Source: Robiginitomaculum sp.
Lineage (GTDB): Bacteria > Pseudomonadota > Alphaproteobacteria > Caulobacterales > Maricaulaceae
Assembly (NCBI GenBank): GCA_021776565.1
Contig: JAJFFQ010000017.1
Span: 1-42,990, forward strand
DNA: 42,990 nt
Direction: 5' to 3'
A program made the translations under genes and the position numbers. The notes under the pieces were generated by a model. That model did not search any database. It saw nothing but the letters and a program-made list of their open reading frames with translations, and was not told the origin of the DNA. Positions 8,526 to 17,328 of this stretch are shown here, in pieces; position 1 is the stretch's first letter; each line of letters starts with the position of its first letter.

Positions 8526-8821
8526 TAACTGTCCATGCGTTTTTTTGTGGCCTCGCTTTGCCAGTCAAGAAGCTGCTGGCGCAAACGTGCGTAAACATCT
8601 TGATCCGGCGATCCTTCGCCCCGGCGGGCTTGGGCCAGGCCTTTTTTGATACGCTCGACCATCCAGGGTTCCAGCTCAACATCAAGAGCAGGATAATCTT
8701 CAGCCGCTATCAAAACCCCGACCCTGCGTCCGTGTTTGGTGATTTCGACGGGGCCGCGCTGCGCCTTGTCGAGCAGTTCGCCAAAATTCTGTTTGGCTTT
8801 GGCTGCTGTTACCTTTTCCAT
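8525..8821 (-). CDS. Phd/YefM-family antitoxin
   Basis: This 98-residue protein begins MEKVTAAKAKQNFGELLDKA and continues with GPVEITKHGRRVGVLIA, the classic Phd/YefM DNA-binding N-terminus (PF02604). The charged C-terminal half should wrap the toxin. It is the first gene of the pair and should repress its own promoter. A good Shine-Dalgarno (GGAGA) lies 8 bases before ATG 8821, and two palindromes overlap the promoter just upstream. The pair has the order antitoxin then toxin, as usual for this family. Confidence 0.9.
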   Translation of the reverse strand: MEKVTAAKAKQNFGELLDKAQRGPVEITKHGRRVGVLIAAEDYPALDVELEPWMVERIKKGLAQARRGEGSPDQDVYARLRQQLLDWQSEATKKRMDS

Positions 8822-8837
8822 GACACATCTCCATTAT

Positions 8838-8870
8838 TGTCCATAATGGACAAAATAGACAAATTGTCAA
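8838..8870 (-). promoter_or_regulatory. Promoter and double operator of the toxin-antitoxin pair
   Basis: On the minus strand TTGACA (8865-8870) and CATTAT (8843-8848) form a promoter with a 16-base spacer. The palindrome TGTCCAT-A-ATGGACA (8838-8852) covers the -10 box and GACAA-A-TTGTC (8858-8868) covers the -35 box. This is the arrangement expected for autorepression by a Phd-type antitoxin. GACAAATTGTC recurs at 11594-11604, perhaps by chance. Confidence 0.6.
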
Positions 8871-8966
8871 CACAACCGGCATCCTGCTTTATCCCGTCTA
8901 TAGTTGGGACGTATTTTTTTAAGCGTCAAACGCCAAAGAATTAACCGCCCTGAAACATAGCCGGCC

Positions 8967-9974
8967 CTACCGCGCATCCATTTTCAACTCTATCCGGCGA
9001 TTGCGGGCCAGAGCTGCGCTGGAGCGACCACGATCTATGGGATGAAATTCACCAAAACCGGCAGCGACCAGGCGTTTGGGCGGCACCCCGGCGCGGATAA
9101 AAAATTTCACCACAGAAATTGCCCGTGCGGCCGACAGCTCCCAGTTGGAGGCATAGCCGGTGCGGATAGGTATGTTGTCCGTATGACCATCAACCCGGAT
9201 AACCCAGTCAATATCGGCGGGAATTTCTGTCGATACGGTGATAATAGCCGCCGCGATTTGCGCCAATGATTGTTCGCCCGCCGGGTTCAGCTCCGCCGAG
9301 GCGGAGGCAAACAACACATCGGTTTCAAAAACAAAGCGATCACCCACCACGCGCACACCCTCGCGATCACCCAGAACCTCCAGCAAGCGACCAAAAAATT
9401 CGGATTTATAACGCGCCAGTTCTGAAACTTTTTGCGCCAGTGCGGCGTTAAGGCGTTTGCCCAGATTAACGATCCGGGTTTTTTGCTCTGCGTCCTTTTT
9501 CTCGGCCGCCTCCAGCGCCGCATTCAGCGTCGCCAGTTGTACGTTGAGCGCCGCGATTTGTGCGGCCAGCACAGCAATTTCATCACGCGCATTTTGCGAT
9601 ATTTCCTTTTCGGCATCCAGTGCGGTTTGTATGTCAGTTGATGCGGTTAGTGTGTTGGCCAGGGTTTCTTGCAACGCATCCATTTCACTGTTTTTTTGCT
9701 CTAATGTGACCAGCAGCAGAGTGATGCGTTCCTGTGCGCTTTTGTTTTTGTCTTCTTCCAACGCCAGCATATTGGCCAGGTCTGACAGGCGCGTGTTCAG
9801 CCGCGCCAGTTCTGCATCACGGTTAGAAAGTGCACGCCCAAGGGTGAACTGCGCGGCGATAAACAGTGATAATAAAAACACCACCACCAAAAGCAGCGTA
9901 GCCAGCGCATCGACAAACCCGGGCCAATAATCCTCGGCCCCGGCGCCGCGCCGCGATAATCGCGGGCCAGCCAT
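8967..9974 (-). CDS. OmpA/MotB-like peptidoglycan-binding inner-membrane protein
   Basis: This 335-residue protein has one N-terminal membrane segment (FVDALATLLLVVVFLLSLF, about residues 20-42). A long alanine- and glutamine-rich coiled coil (about 50-190) is followed by an OmpA/MotB C-terminal domain (about 200-335) with VDGHTDNIP and the RNRRIELK peptidoglycan-binding signature. It is the stator-like partner of the MotA/ExbB-like protein encoded just upstream, which overlaps it by one base (TAATG). The pair probably forms a proton-driven envelope complex. With no flagellar genes nearby, a flagellar role is unlikely. The last ten codons are duplicated at 8188-8220. Confidence 0.88.
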   Translation of the reverse strand: MAGPRLSRRGAGAEDYWPGFVDALATLLLVVVFLLSLFIAAQFTLGRALSNRDAELARLNTRLSDLANMLALEEDKNKSAQERITLLLVTLEQKNSEMDALQETLANTLTASTDIQTALDAEKEISQNARDEIAVLAAQIAALNVQLATLNAALEAAEKKDAEQKTRIVNLGKRLNAALAQKVSELARYKSEFFGRLLEVLGDREGVRVVGDRFVFETDVLFASASAELNPAGEQSLAQIAAAIITVSTEIPADIDWVIRVDGHTDNIPIRTGYASNWELSAARAISVVKFFIRAGVPPKRLVAAGFGEFHPIDRGRSSAALARNRRIELKMDAR

Positions 9975-10891
9975 TACGGTTGGTCACCCCGTGATAAGGT
10001 AATCATGGTTTTGGTGAGGATTTTTATCTCCTCACGTACAGCCTCTATGCCTATGACGCGATGTTCCTCGCTTTGGCGAATAACTTTTTCCAGCGCCGCT
10101 ATATTTTCTGCCGCCTGTTCCAGCAAGGCCGATGTATAGGCAGGACTGCCCGGATCGGCCTCTTTACCAGCCACCGCAACGCGGCTGATGGTGGCAATCC
10201 AGTCTTCAATTTCGTTAAAAAACCGGTTTTGTGATTGCCCGGCTTGCAAATCCAGAAAACCAATAACCAGCGAGCCAGCCAACCCAAAAAGAGACGAGGA
10301 AAACGCGGTACCCATGCCTTTGATAGGCTCTTCCAGGGCTTGCATGAGTTTTAGAATATCTTCCTCACCACCTGCAGAACCAGACAGCGCACTAACCGCA
10401 GCACCAACAGAACTGACCGTCTGCAACAACCCCCAAAATGTGCCAAGCAGACCCAGAAAAATCAAAAGTCGACCAAGATAGCGGGTGATCTCGCCCGATT
10501 CGGCCATACGCGATGACACCGCATCCAGAATAGATCGCGTGGAGGCAGAGGATAATTTCAAATGCCCCGGTGTTTCTGATAGCAACACCGCCATAGGCGC
10601 GATCAGCCCCGGTGGACGATGCAAATTTGAAAAATCATTGGCCGCGGTCAGGCGCCGCACCCAACGCGCCGCCGGGCCAATGGCCAGGGTCTGTCGAAAT
10701 GTGTAAAGCACAGCAATGACGAACACCACAATGATAAGACCGTTAATGGCACGGTTGCTCTCGAAGGCCATCAATATCTCTGTCTGCAAGGCGTAAACCA
10801 ATGCCCCGACAAGGGTTAGAAACCCCAGCATCCAGGTTAAATACTGCCCAGGCCCGGTAAACCGTATTTTGTTCGTGTTGGCATTACTCAT
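9974..10891 (-). CDS. MotA/TolQ/ExbB-like proton channel protein
   Basis: This 305-residue protein has about four membrane segments: roughly residues 15-36, 48-66, 133-152 and 190-213. The MotA/TolQ/ExbB core (LGLLGTFWGLLQTV and then GMGTAFSSSLFGLAGSLVIGFLDL) is plain. It would conduct protons and, with the OmpA-like partner, do work on the cell wall. ATG 10891 (MSNANTNK) is preferred to an in-frame start at 10924, because it lies after the repeat element and gives the usual length. The pair is the whole operon. The ZorC/ZorD genes that would mark a Zorya defence system are absent. Confidence 0.87.
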   Translation of the reverse strand: MSNANTNKIRFTGPGQYLTWMLGFLTLVGALVYALQTEILMAFESNRAINGLIIVVFVIAVLYTFRQTLAIGPAARWVRRLTAANDFSNLHRPPGLIAPMAVLLSETPGHLKLSSASTRSILDAVSSRMAESGEITRYLGRLLIFLGLLGTFWGLLQTVSSVGAAVSALSGSAGGEEDILKLMQALEEPIKGMGTAFSSSLFGLAGSLVIGFLDLQAGQSQNRFFNEIEDWIATISRVAVAGKEADPGSPAYTSALLEQAAENIAALEKVIRQSEEHRVIGIEAVREEIKILTKTMITLSRGDQP

Positions 10892-10907
10892 AAAAATCCC
10901 CACGATT

Positions 10908-11064
10908 TTAGGGTCTGTACCCAACTGGATTACACACTGTAGCGGTTATCGTGTCAGATTTTAGGCGGCTTTGCACGCGCCGATTTTTCTTTTATCAGGT
11001 TTGCAGATTATGAACGTATCAGACGTTCAACGTAATTAGGGTCTGGACTCAATTGGATTACACA
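10908..11064. repeat. Direct repeat pair of about 29 bp upstream of the MotA-like gene
   Basis: TTAGGGTCTG-TACCCAACTGGATTACACA (10908-10936) and TTAGGGTCTG-GACTCAATTGGATTACACA (11036-11064) differ at a handful of positions. Between them is a hairpin: TGAACGT at 11011-11017 and ACGTTCA at 11023-11029. The remaining sequence up to 11127 contains no gene. The first copy lies immediately 5' of the MotA-like start. Confidence 0.6.
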
Positions 11065-11127
11065 ATATTCAGCCAGCTTGTCACACTGGCTACACCATTG
11101 CTCATGCAGTGCTTGGTGATTAACGCC

Positions 11128-11355
11128 CTACAAATGGCTTGATAGTGAATTACGCTGAAATAACCAGACCCGTACGGCGCTGGCCAGCCCGCTTTTTTCA
11201 GCATTTGCTTCACGGGATTTATCAATTTCTGCAACCAGACGCGCCACTGGCTTGCCTTCTTCTATTGCGGCACGCTCCAGAGCTGCCCAAAACTCGGACT
11301 CAAGCGCCAGCGATGTGCGGTGACCGGCAATTGAAAGAGATTTTTTATTAAGCAT
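11128..11355 (-). CDS. Ribbon-helix-helix domain protein
   Basis: This is a 75-residue protein. The opening KKSLSIAGHRTSLALESEFW, then helices ending VARLVAEIDKSR and LASAVRVWLFQR, is the RHH_4-type ribbon-helix-helix family (PF13467) common in alphaproteobacteria. It probably binds DNA as a dimer. The target is unknown. It stands alone and is followed upstream by an AT-rich region. Confidence 0.8.
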   Translation of the reverse strand: MLNKKSLSIAGHRTSLALESEFWAALERAAIEEGKPVARLVAEIDKSREANAEKSGLASAVRVWLFQRNSLSSHL

Positions 11356-11638
11356 TGTCAGCTTTCCATTTTTAACAAACAGTAATCGTTATTCATTGAA
11401 TTCGACAATATTATGTAAATAATCTCAAGATTAAAGTCCATAATTAGCGCAAATAATAACAATATTTCTCACAACATAAACAACATTTTCGTTAAAAAAT
11501 TTTCACAAAATAGTTGTTTTTTTGTGGTAATATCTTCTTCATAATTTTATTCTTAAAAATAAGAGTATACCCAGTAGAAAAATACCATACTGTGACAAAT
11601 TGTCGCAAGTAAATACGGCCAAATTTGTTGAATAAATA
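11356..11638. other. AT-rich intergenic region
   Basis: This stretch is clearly richer in A and T than the surrounding genes and holds no plausible gene. The only structure I can name is the palindrome GACAA-A-TTGTC (11594-11604), 35 bases downstream of the folA stop. It probably contains the promoter of the ribbon-helix-helix gene, but no box is convincing. Confidence 0.5.
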
Positions 11639-12163
11639 TTATAGCCGGTTGAATGTTTTGATGAAAAATTGATATTCATCCGTACTTTTGCACTGGCCGG
11701 GTAAAGCAGAAGTCAAATGCCATTTCGATTGGTCAAGATCAGCAAACCAGGTATCCCCTGGCAGATCAGCATCAATTTCAGTCAGATAAACCCGATCCGC
11801 AACGGGTAATGCCAGCTCATAAAGCATGGCACCACCTATGACAATTATTTCACTGACACCGCAAACCCGTGCCAATGCCTTACCTCGTGTATGCATATCT
11901 CCAAACTCGGTAAAACACTCGGCACCTGCCGCGCGAAAGGCCTTGTCCCGTGTCAGCACCAGATTATTTCGCTCTGGCAAGGGTTGAACGTGTAAGGATT
12001 CCCAGGTTTTACGACCCATGAGCACCGGTTTGCCCTTTGTTGTTCGTTTGAAATGCGCCAGTTCGGATGGAATATGCCATGGCATTTTTCCTTCAAAACC
12101 AATAACACCATTTCTGGCACGGGCAACAATCAATGAGAGACGTATTTTATCTTTTGAACTCAT
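11639..12163 (-). CDS. folA: Dihydrofolate reductase
   Basis: This 174-residue enzyme reduces dihydrofolate to tetrahydrofolate with NADPH. Visible marks are the N-terminal strand LIVARARNGVIG, the MPWHIPSELAHFKRTT substrate segment, GRKTWES and the IIVIGGAMLYELALPVADRVYLTEI cofactor region. The length is slightly above the E. coli enzyme. It regenerates the folate consumed by ThyA, encoded nearby on the same strand. A VUT-family gene on the opposite strand separates the two, so the usual thyA-folA operon is broken here. Confidence 0.95.
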   Translation of the reverse strand: MSSKDKIRLSLIVARARNGVIGFEGKMPWHIPSELAHFKRTTKGKPVLMGRKTWESLHVQPLPERNNLVLTRDKAFRAAGAECFTEFGDMHTRGKALARVCGVSEIIVIGGAMLYELALPVADRVYLTEIDADLPGDTWFADLDQSKWHLTSALPGQCKSTDEYQFFIKTFNRL

Positions 12164-12198
12164 GAGTTAAACTTGAACCTGCCAAACGGGGAAATAAT

Positions 12199-12723
12199 AT
12201 GCCTGCTCTTATCACGCGCATCGGCGCGATCAAATGGACACTGGTTTATATTGCCATCATTCCCTTGGTGAACTGGTCATTTACCTGGGCACCAAATTTT
12301 ACGCTTGTCGAAGGGTGGTCATTTAATCCGGTAACAGTGGTAACCGGACTGGTGCTGGTGGTGCGAGACTTTGCCCAGCGCGAAATCGGACACCGGGTGT
12401 TGATCGCCATGGTGGTTGCCCTGGCGCTCACGGTTTGGCTGGCGGGGCCGCAACTGGCCCTGGCATCGGGCGCTGCTTTTGCCATTGCTGAACTGGTGGA
12501 CTGGGCGATATTTACATTCACCAAATGGCCGCTATCGCGCCGGGTGTTTGTTTCCAGCCTCATCGCCGCACCGATCGATAGCGTGGCTTTCCTCTATGGA
12601 GCCAATTTTATCCGTACCGGATCGTTTACCCTGGCCAATATCGTCATGTCTGTGGCGGGAAAAATGGTCGGCGCTGTTGTGGTGTCATGGGTAGTCTGGC
12701 GCGGCGAGCAGCGTAAAATCTAA
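12199..12723 (+). CDS. VUT-family membrane transporter (possible queuosine-precursor transporter)
   Basis: This 174-residue integral membrane protein has about five or six hydrophobic segments. The [13 protein letters not shown] motif and the later [18 protein letters not shown] and [17 protein letters not shown] segments identify the VUT/YhhQ family (PF02592). The founding members import queuosine precursors in some bacteria. The substrate here is not proven, and the protein is shorter than typical YhhQ (about 220). The ATG has a GGGGAAA ribosome-binding site. It converges with thyA, and the two genes overlap by 4 bases at their 3' ends. Confidence 0.82.
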   Translation: MPALITRIGAIKWTLVYIAIIPLVNWSFTWAPNFTLVEGWSFNPVTVVTGLVLVVRDFAQREIGHRVLIAMVVALALTVWLAGPQLALASGAAFAIAELVDWAIFTFTKWPLSRRVFVSSLIAAPIDSVAFLYGANFIRTGSFTLANIVMSVAGKMVGAVVVSWVVWRGEQRKI

Positions 12724-13514
12724 ACCGCGACCCTGGCGGCGATATGCGGGTGCGGGTCATAACCGTTCAGTGTGAAATCATCATAGGTAAAGGCAAAAAT
12801 ATCTTTGATCTGTGAGTTCATCACCATATGCGGCAAAGTGCGTGGCGCACGGCTTAATTGTTCTTCGGCCTGATCCAGATGATTAAGATAGAGATGCAAA
12901 TCGCCAAAGCTGTGAATAAATTCACCGGGCTTTAATCCCGTAACCTGTGCCATCATCATGGTCAGCAACGCATAAGATGCGATATTAAACGGCACGCCCA
13001 GAAATATATCGGCAGAACGCTGGTAAAGCTGACAGGATAGTTTTCCCTCCGCCACAAAAAACTGAAACAGGCAATGGCAGGGCGGTAAAGCCATGGTGTC
13101 CACATCGGCAGGATTCCATGCCGATACAATGATACGGCGCGAATGGGGGTTATCCCGTATTTGCCCGATGGCCCCGCTTATCTGGTCGATCAAGCGCCCA
13201 TCCGGCGCTGCCCAGCTACGCCATTGCTTGCCGTAAACCGGGCCAAGCTCACCATTCTCATCGGCCCAGTCATCCCATATGCGCACGCCATTTTCGCGCA
13301 AATAGGCAACATTTGTGCTGCCTTTCAGAAACCATAAAAGTTCATGGATTATAGATTTCAGGTGTAGCTTTTTGGTGGTCAGCACCGGAAAGCCATCACC
13401 AAGGTCAAAGCGGATTTGCCGACCAAACACGCCGCGCGTCCCCACGCCAGTGCGATCGGTGCGCTCGACACCATGCTCATAGACATCTCGCAAAAGATCC
13501 AAATATGGCTTCAT
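12720..13514 (-). CDS. thyA: Thymidylate synthase
   Basis: This 264-residue enzyme methylates dUMP to dTMP using methylenetetrahydrofolate. The catalytic Cys is at residue 146 in [11 protein letters not shown], the same number as in E. coli ThyA. The sequence also shows [22 protein letters not shown] and the C-terminal [18 protein letters not shown]. An open frame runs further upstream to 13643, but ATG 13514 has AGGAG 8 bases before it and gives the family start [11 protein letters not shown]. It is on the same strand as folA with the VUT gene in between. Confidence 0.96.
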   Translation of the reverse strand: MKPYLDLLRDVYEHGVERTDRTGVGTRGVFGRQIRFDLGDGFPVLTTKKLHLKSIIHELLWFLKGSTNVAYLRENGVRIWDDWADENGELGPVYGKQWRSWAAPDGRLIDQISGAIGQIRDNPHSRRIIVSAWNPADVDTMALPPCHCLFQFFVAEGKLSCQLYQRSADIFLGVPFNIASYALLTMMMAQVTGLKPGEFIHSFGDLHLYLNHLDQAEEQLSRAPRTLPHMVMNSQIKDIFAFTYDDFTLNGYDPHPHIAARVAV

Positions 13515-13814
13515 GACCAACTCCTGACGCTCTGATATACTGATTCCCGCATTGCGCCGCAGAGCCATTTGCATCAGAGGCAGATCGCGCCTAAACTGGT
13601 TGCAGACAGAACAAAGTTGGGAAGGTTTTTTTATGATTGTCATTGTGTCCCGCTTAACCGGTGGAGACCGGATAACCGCCTGACCGCATTATCCATTTGC
13701 TCCAGTTCCGGTTGATAGTTGACGTGTTTTTCCACGGGCAAAACATCCGGCATAGCTATACTGTTTTTTCTGTGTATGCGCCTGAAGGCGTTATACCAAT
13801 CTGGTGCAAAACCA
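13515..13814. other. Divergent intergenic region between thyA and rsgA
   Basis: About 300 bases without a supported gene. It should hold the promoters for both genes. A TATACT box near 13757 lies upstream of rsgA, but no matching -35 is evident. A small stem (CCGGT 13658-13662, ACCGG 13667-13671) and a TATACCAAT element near 13792 are the only other things I see. Confidence 0.4.
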
Positions 13815-14876
13815 ATGACATTACAAATTCCTGATCTGGCCGATTTTGGCTGGAATTCTCATTTTTATACTCAACTTGACCAGGCAGTTCATGCCTCTGC
13901 CATTCCTGTTCGGGTAATGGCGGTACATCGTAATGGTCTTGAAATTGCTGCGCCGGGCATGGAACGGCTAATCCCTGCCTTTAATGCAGACAATCCCGAT
14001 ACCCAGAGCATTGCCACGGTGGGCGACTGGCTGCTTATAGACCCTGAAACGTTTCGACCCGTACATTTGTTAGCACGAAAGAGCCTGTTCAAACGCCGGG
14101 CCGCAGGCACCTCTGGCAAGGTACAACTTATCGCCGCCAACATTGATACCCTATTCATCGTCACATCCTGCAATCAGGATTTCAACATTGCCCGGCTTGA
14201 ACGCTATCTGGTTCTGGCACGTGAGGCGGATGTTATGCCGATTGTGGTCATCACCAAGGCGGATTTGACACAAACGCCCGAAGATTATGTCCGCAACGCT
14301 GCCCGGTTATTACCCGGATTGTTGGTGGAGATCATCGATGCTCGGGATACAGACAATGTTGCCTGCCTGTTGCCCTGGGTTGCACGGGGGCAGACGATCG
14401 CTCTTGTTGGTTCATCCGGTGTTGGAAAATCAACGCTGGTCAACACTCTGACCGGCAAGGGCCAGATTGCCACACAGGCGATCCGTGGTGATGACGCCAA
14501 GGGACGGCATACAACAACCGGACGATCGCTTCATTCTCTGCCGGATGGTGGCTGGATACTGGACACACCGGGTATGCGCGAATTGCAACTGACCGATGTC
14601 AAGGCAGGTATTGACGATGTATTTGCCGATATTGTGACGCTGGCCCAGGCGTGCCGGTTTAGCAATTGCCAGCATGAGACAGAACCAGAGTGCGCCATTC
14701 GTACGGCGATCAAGGAAGGTATTTTTGATGAAAAACGCCTCAAACGCTGGCAAAAACTGGTTGCCGAAGAAGCCCATAACACAGCAACAAACGCCCAGCG
14801 CCGGGCCAGCGATCGTGCATTTGGCAAAATGATAAAAGGTGCCTTAAAAGACAAGCGACGCCTGGATGGGGAATAA
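13815..14876 (+). CDS. rsgA: Ribosome small-subunit-dependent GTPase RsgA
   Basis: This 353-residue circularly permuted GTPase helps mature the 30S subunit. An N-terminal OB-like domain (about 1-100) is followed by the G domain. G4 (VVITKADL) comes before the P-loop GSSGVGKST (about residues 199-207) and DTPGMREL, as expected for the permuted family. The C-terminal zinc site uses C280, C285, H287 and C293. ATG 13815 is chosen because family homology starts there. Upstream in-frame starts at 13719 and 13776 add an unconserved leader, although neither has a better ribosome-binding site. Confidence 0.94.
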   Translation: MTLQIPDLADFGWNSHFYTQLDQAVHASAIPVRVMAVHRNGLEIAAPGMERLIPAFNADNPDTQSIATVGDWLLIDPETFRPVHLLARKSLFKRRAAGTSGKVQLIAANIDTLFIVTSCNQDFNIARLERYLVLAREADVMPIVVITKADLTQTPEDYVRNAARLLPGLLVEIIDARDTDNVACLLPWVARGQTIALVGSSGVGKSTLVNTLTGKGQIATQAIRGDDAKGRHTTTGRSLHSLPDGGWILDTPGMRELQLTDVKAGIDDVFADIVTLAQACRFSNCQHETEPECAIRTAIKEGIFDEKRLKRWQKLVAEEAHNTATNAQRRASDRAFGKMIKGALKDKRRLDGE

Positions 14877-14971
14877 TTCGGAATCGTCTGCATGATTTGG
14901 TCACAATATGAGTGCATGACGAAGTTCTGGTTTTCGGATACACTACCACTCTCACCAGCAAGAGAAAACTC

Positions 14972-17236
14972 ATGACTAACCCGGCAATTGACAAACAGAA
15001 TGCGCCAGCAAACCCGCATCAGTTTGTGGCAATCGATTATCTGTTTTTGGCAATCACTGGTGCTGTATCTGGCGGGGCATTATGGCTGATCGGGGATGAC
15101 AAGGTCGTTGATGATGGGTTGAAATTACAACTTGCCGCTTTTGTGCTCTCTTTCGCTGCCGGGTTTTACCTTTTATGGCGCCGTGAAAATATTGCTTCCC
15201 GGTTGGGTTTTGTTTTTTTACAAGCCTTGCTTTTGGCCGGACTAACCTGGTTAAGCCTTTGGAACAGTGACCATAATGATTCCGCCCCTATGATATTTTG
15301 GATGTTGGTTGGTGGCCCCCTGATGGGATTTTTAATGGCCGCCTTTGCCCGTGCCAGTTTTCGCCAACGCCGCCTTTTCTGGCCGTATAAAGCTCTGTGG
15401 CAATCCGGTTCATCCATTCTCGCAGACACACTGATTGCGGGCGCTGTCGGCGTTGCCGCCATTGGTTTTGTTGCGTTATGGGGGGCAGCGTTTAAGTCTT
15501 TTGGCATGACGTGGGCGGCAACAATTGCGCATAGTCCAGCCTTCCTTTTACCTCTGGGTGGTGCCACCGCCGGACTGGCGGCTGGGTTGGCGCGCAGTAA
15601 TGCCCGGCTGGGTGAGGCTGTGCGCAGCATCTTGCTGATCGGATGCCGGATAGGCCTGCCGCTTGCCGCCTTGTTTTCACTGGTTTTTGCCTTTGGTCTT
15701 ATTGGTGGTGGTGCTGCCAGCCTTGAAAAAGTGCCATTAACCCCTGCGGGCCTTTTGCTGGCCCTGGCTTTAATGTCCGAGTTGGTTTTTAACGGCGTAT
15801 ATCAGGATGGTGCCAAAACACCGCCGCGCTGGTTGCGTATTTCAACCTGGGTAGCATTGATTATTCTGCCTGTTTATACTGTTGCCGCTGCGGCGGCATT
15901 GTGGATGCGGGTGGATGCCTACGGCCTTACACCGTCGCGCATGATTGCCCTTATCGCGCTTACCCTGACGGCCAGCTATACAATTTTATTACTGGCGGGC
16001 CTGGTCAGCGAAATTATGGCGCGCCGTTTCACTGGCTGGATGCCGCCAGTGGCAAAACTGAACACGGTTATGGCGATTGTGTGGATGCTCACACTGGTGT
16101 TGATGCAAACGCCGCTTCTTGATCCTGTCGGGGTTTCGGCCCGCAATCAGGCCGGACGTTTACTTAGTGGCAAAGTAACAGCCGAAACGTTCGATTTCGG
16201 GTTTTTACGCTTTGAACTGGGCCGCCCCGGCAAGCGGGCGTTTGAGCAGTTGGCAAGCATGGATGATCCGGCCATTGCCGTCGGCATTGCCCGCGCCAAT
16301 GCCGCCGACAGTTATTGGGATTATGAACATCCCGAATTTATGGATGAGATTACCCAAACCGGCCTTGCGGCCAAAGAGCAAGCCCTTTTTTATATCAATA
16401 TGCTTTTGGCTCCTGCAGATATGGTGATGGGAACCGCAAATGATTTTGATTACGGCGCGCTTGCCTATGGCAAAGGTGAAACAGGGGAAAAAGCTTTTGA
16501 AGCCTTGGGAAAATGGGCCGAAAGCATAGAACCTGCTGATACTGGCCCGGTACGGATATTGCGTACCCGCGTTGGACAGGGGATCATCGCAGCACAATTG
16601 GCAAAATCGCTGGAAGGCTGGCAGGTGGCACACGAAGCGGCGCAAAAATCTGATGAGAATTTCAAAAACAGTATCAATTCGAGCCAATGGAAAGTGGGCC
16701 GGCTTGGCGCAATGGCAACCAAAGATAGGGCTGTGCGTGAATTGTTTGAAAAACGCACGCGTAATAATGAAGATATTCCCTCGGCTACAGCCATGTTGAC
16801 ACTTTTATATGCGAGCGCCCAAGTGGATGAAATGGATGAGCAGCATTTAACCAGCCTTAAATCATTGATAGGCGATGCCCCCTGGTTCGATCCACAAAAG
16901 ATTGGCAAATTTGCCGAACAGGATGCCTGGCTGATTGTCATGCATGCCAATCACGATTTTGAGTTTCAGGAAAAGGTGTTGGCGGCTATCGAGCCACGCG
17001 CCCTTGCCGGTGAATTTGATGGTCGCCGCTATGCCCGTCTTTATGACACGCTGGCACGGGCAAAGGGTAATCCACAACGTTATGGAACAAAAACCCTGTG
17101 CGAGGATAAACACCGGGTGGCCGATATTACCGAAAACCCCGAGCAGGTTGATGAACGCCGTGCGCAAATGGGGCTGGCGCCATTGGCGCAAACGCTGGCG
17201 CAACAAAATGCGCGCTTTGGGGCGTGCAACCATTAG
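14972..17236 (+). CDS. DUF4153 multi-pass membrane protein
   Basis: This 754-residue protein has about twelve hydrophobic segments in the first 450 residues, a YGLTPSRMIALIALTLTASY region typical of DUF4153, and then a soluble C-terminal part (about 450-754) rich in charged residues. Function is unknown. The soluble tail suggests either a periplasmic or a cytoplasmic domain attached to a membrane anchor. ATG 14972 is preferred to 14912, because the upstream part is not conserved in kind and overlaps the rsgA tail region. It follows rsgA on the same strand with 95 bases between. Confidence 0.75.
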   Translation: MTNPAIDKQNAPANPHQFVAIDYLFLAITGAVSGGALWLIGDDKVVDDGLKLQLAAFVLSFAAGFYLLWRRENIASRLGFVFLQALLLAGLTWLSLWNSDHNDSAPMIFWMLVGGPLMGFLMAAFARASFRQRRLFWPYKALWQSGSSILADTLIAGAVGVAAIGFVALWGAAFKSFGMTWAATIAHSPAFLLPLGGATAGLAAGLARSNARLGEAVRSILLIGCRIGLPLAALFSLVFAFGLIGGGAASLEKVPLTPAGLLLALALMSELVFNGVYQDGAKTPPRWLRISTWVALIILPVYTVAAAAALWMRVDAYGLTPSRMIALIALTLTASYTILLLAGLVSEIMARRFTGWMPPVAKLNTVMAIVWMLTLVLMQTPLLDPVGVSARNQAGRLLSGKVTAETFDFGFLRFELGRPGKRAFEQLASMDDPAIAVGIARANAADSYWDYEHPEFMDEITQTGLAAKEQALFYINMLLAPADMVMGTANDFDYGALAYGKGETGEKAFEALGKWAESIEPADTGPVRILRTRVGQGIIAAQLAKSLEGWQVAHEAAQKSDENFKNSINSSQWKVGRLGAMATKDRAVRELFEKRTRNNEDIPSATAMLTLLYASAQVDEMDEQHLTSLKSLIGDAPWFDPQKIGKFAEQDAWLIVMHANHDFEFQEKVLAAIEPRALAGEFDGRRYARLYDTLARAKGNPQRYGTKTLCEDKHRVADITENPEQVDERRAQMGLAPLAQTLAQQNARFGACNH

Positions 17237-17273
17237 CGCATGTTGATGTTCAGGACTTGTATATTCTACCACA

Positions 17274-17306
17274 GTATACCAATTGAGTTGGTGTTCGATC
17301 CTGACC
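17274..17306. repeat. Dispersed repeat copy upstream of msrA
   Basis: TATACCAATTGAGTTGG then GATCCTGA lies 23 bases 5' of the msrA start. It shares the CCAATTGAGT and GAYCCTGA parts with copies near 11036 (complement), 26651 and 32380. Confidence 0.4.
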
Positions 17307-17328
17307 TTGATCTTTGGAAAACCACACA

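Noticed and set aside
8967-10891. Zorya anti-phage system suggested by the MotA-like / OmpA-like pair
   Set aside because: Zorya needs further genes (ZorC and ZorD or ZorE). The neighbours are a toxin-antitoxin pair and a small ribbon-helix-helix protein, with no helicase or nuclease.
11594-11604. Second binding site for the Phd-type antitoxin (GACAAATTGTC)
   Set aside because: It matches only the shorter palindrome of the pair, lies 2.7 kb away downstream of folA and lacks the second operator, so chance is likely.
13515-13643. Longer thymidylate synthase N-terminus
   Set aside because: The added residues are not part of the family, and catalytic Cys falls at the standard number 146 with the shorter start.
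15166-16950. Open frames antisense to the DUF4153 gene
   Set aside because: They are shadows of a long hydrophobic coding region with no independent start signal.
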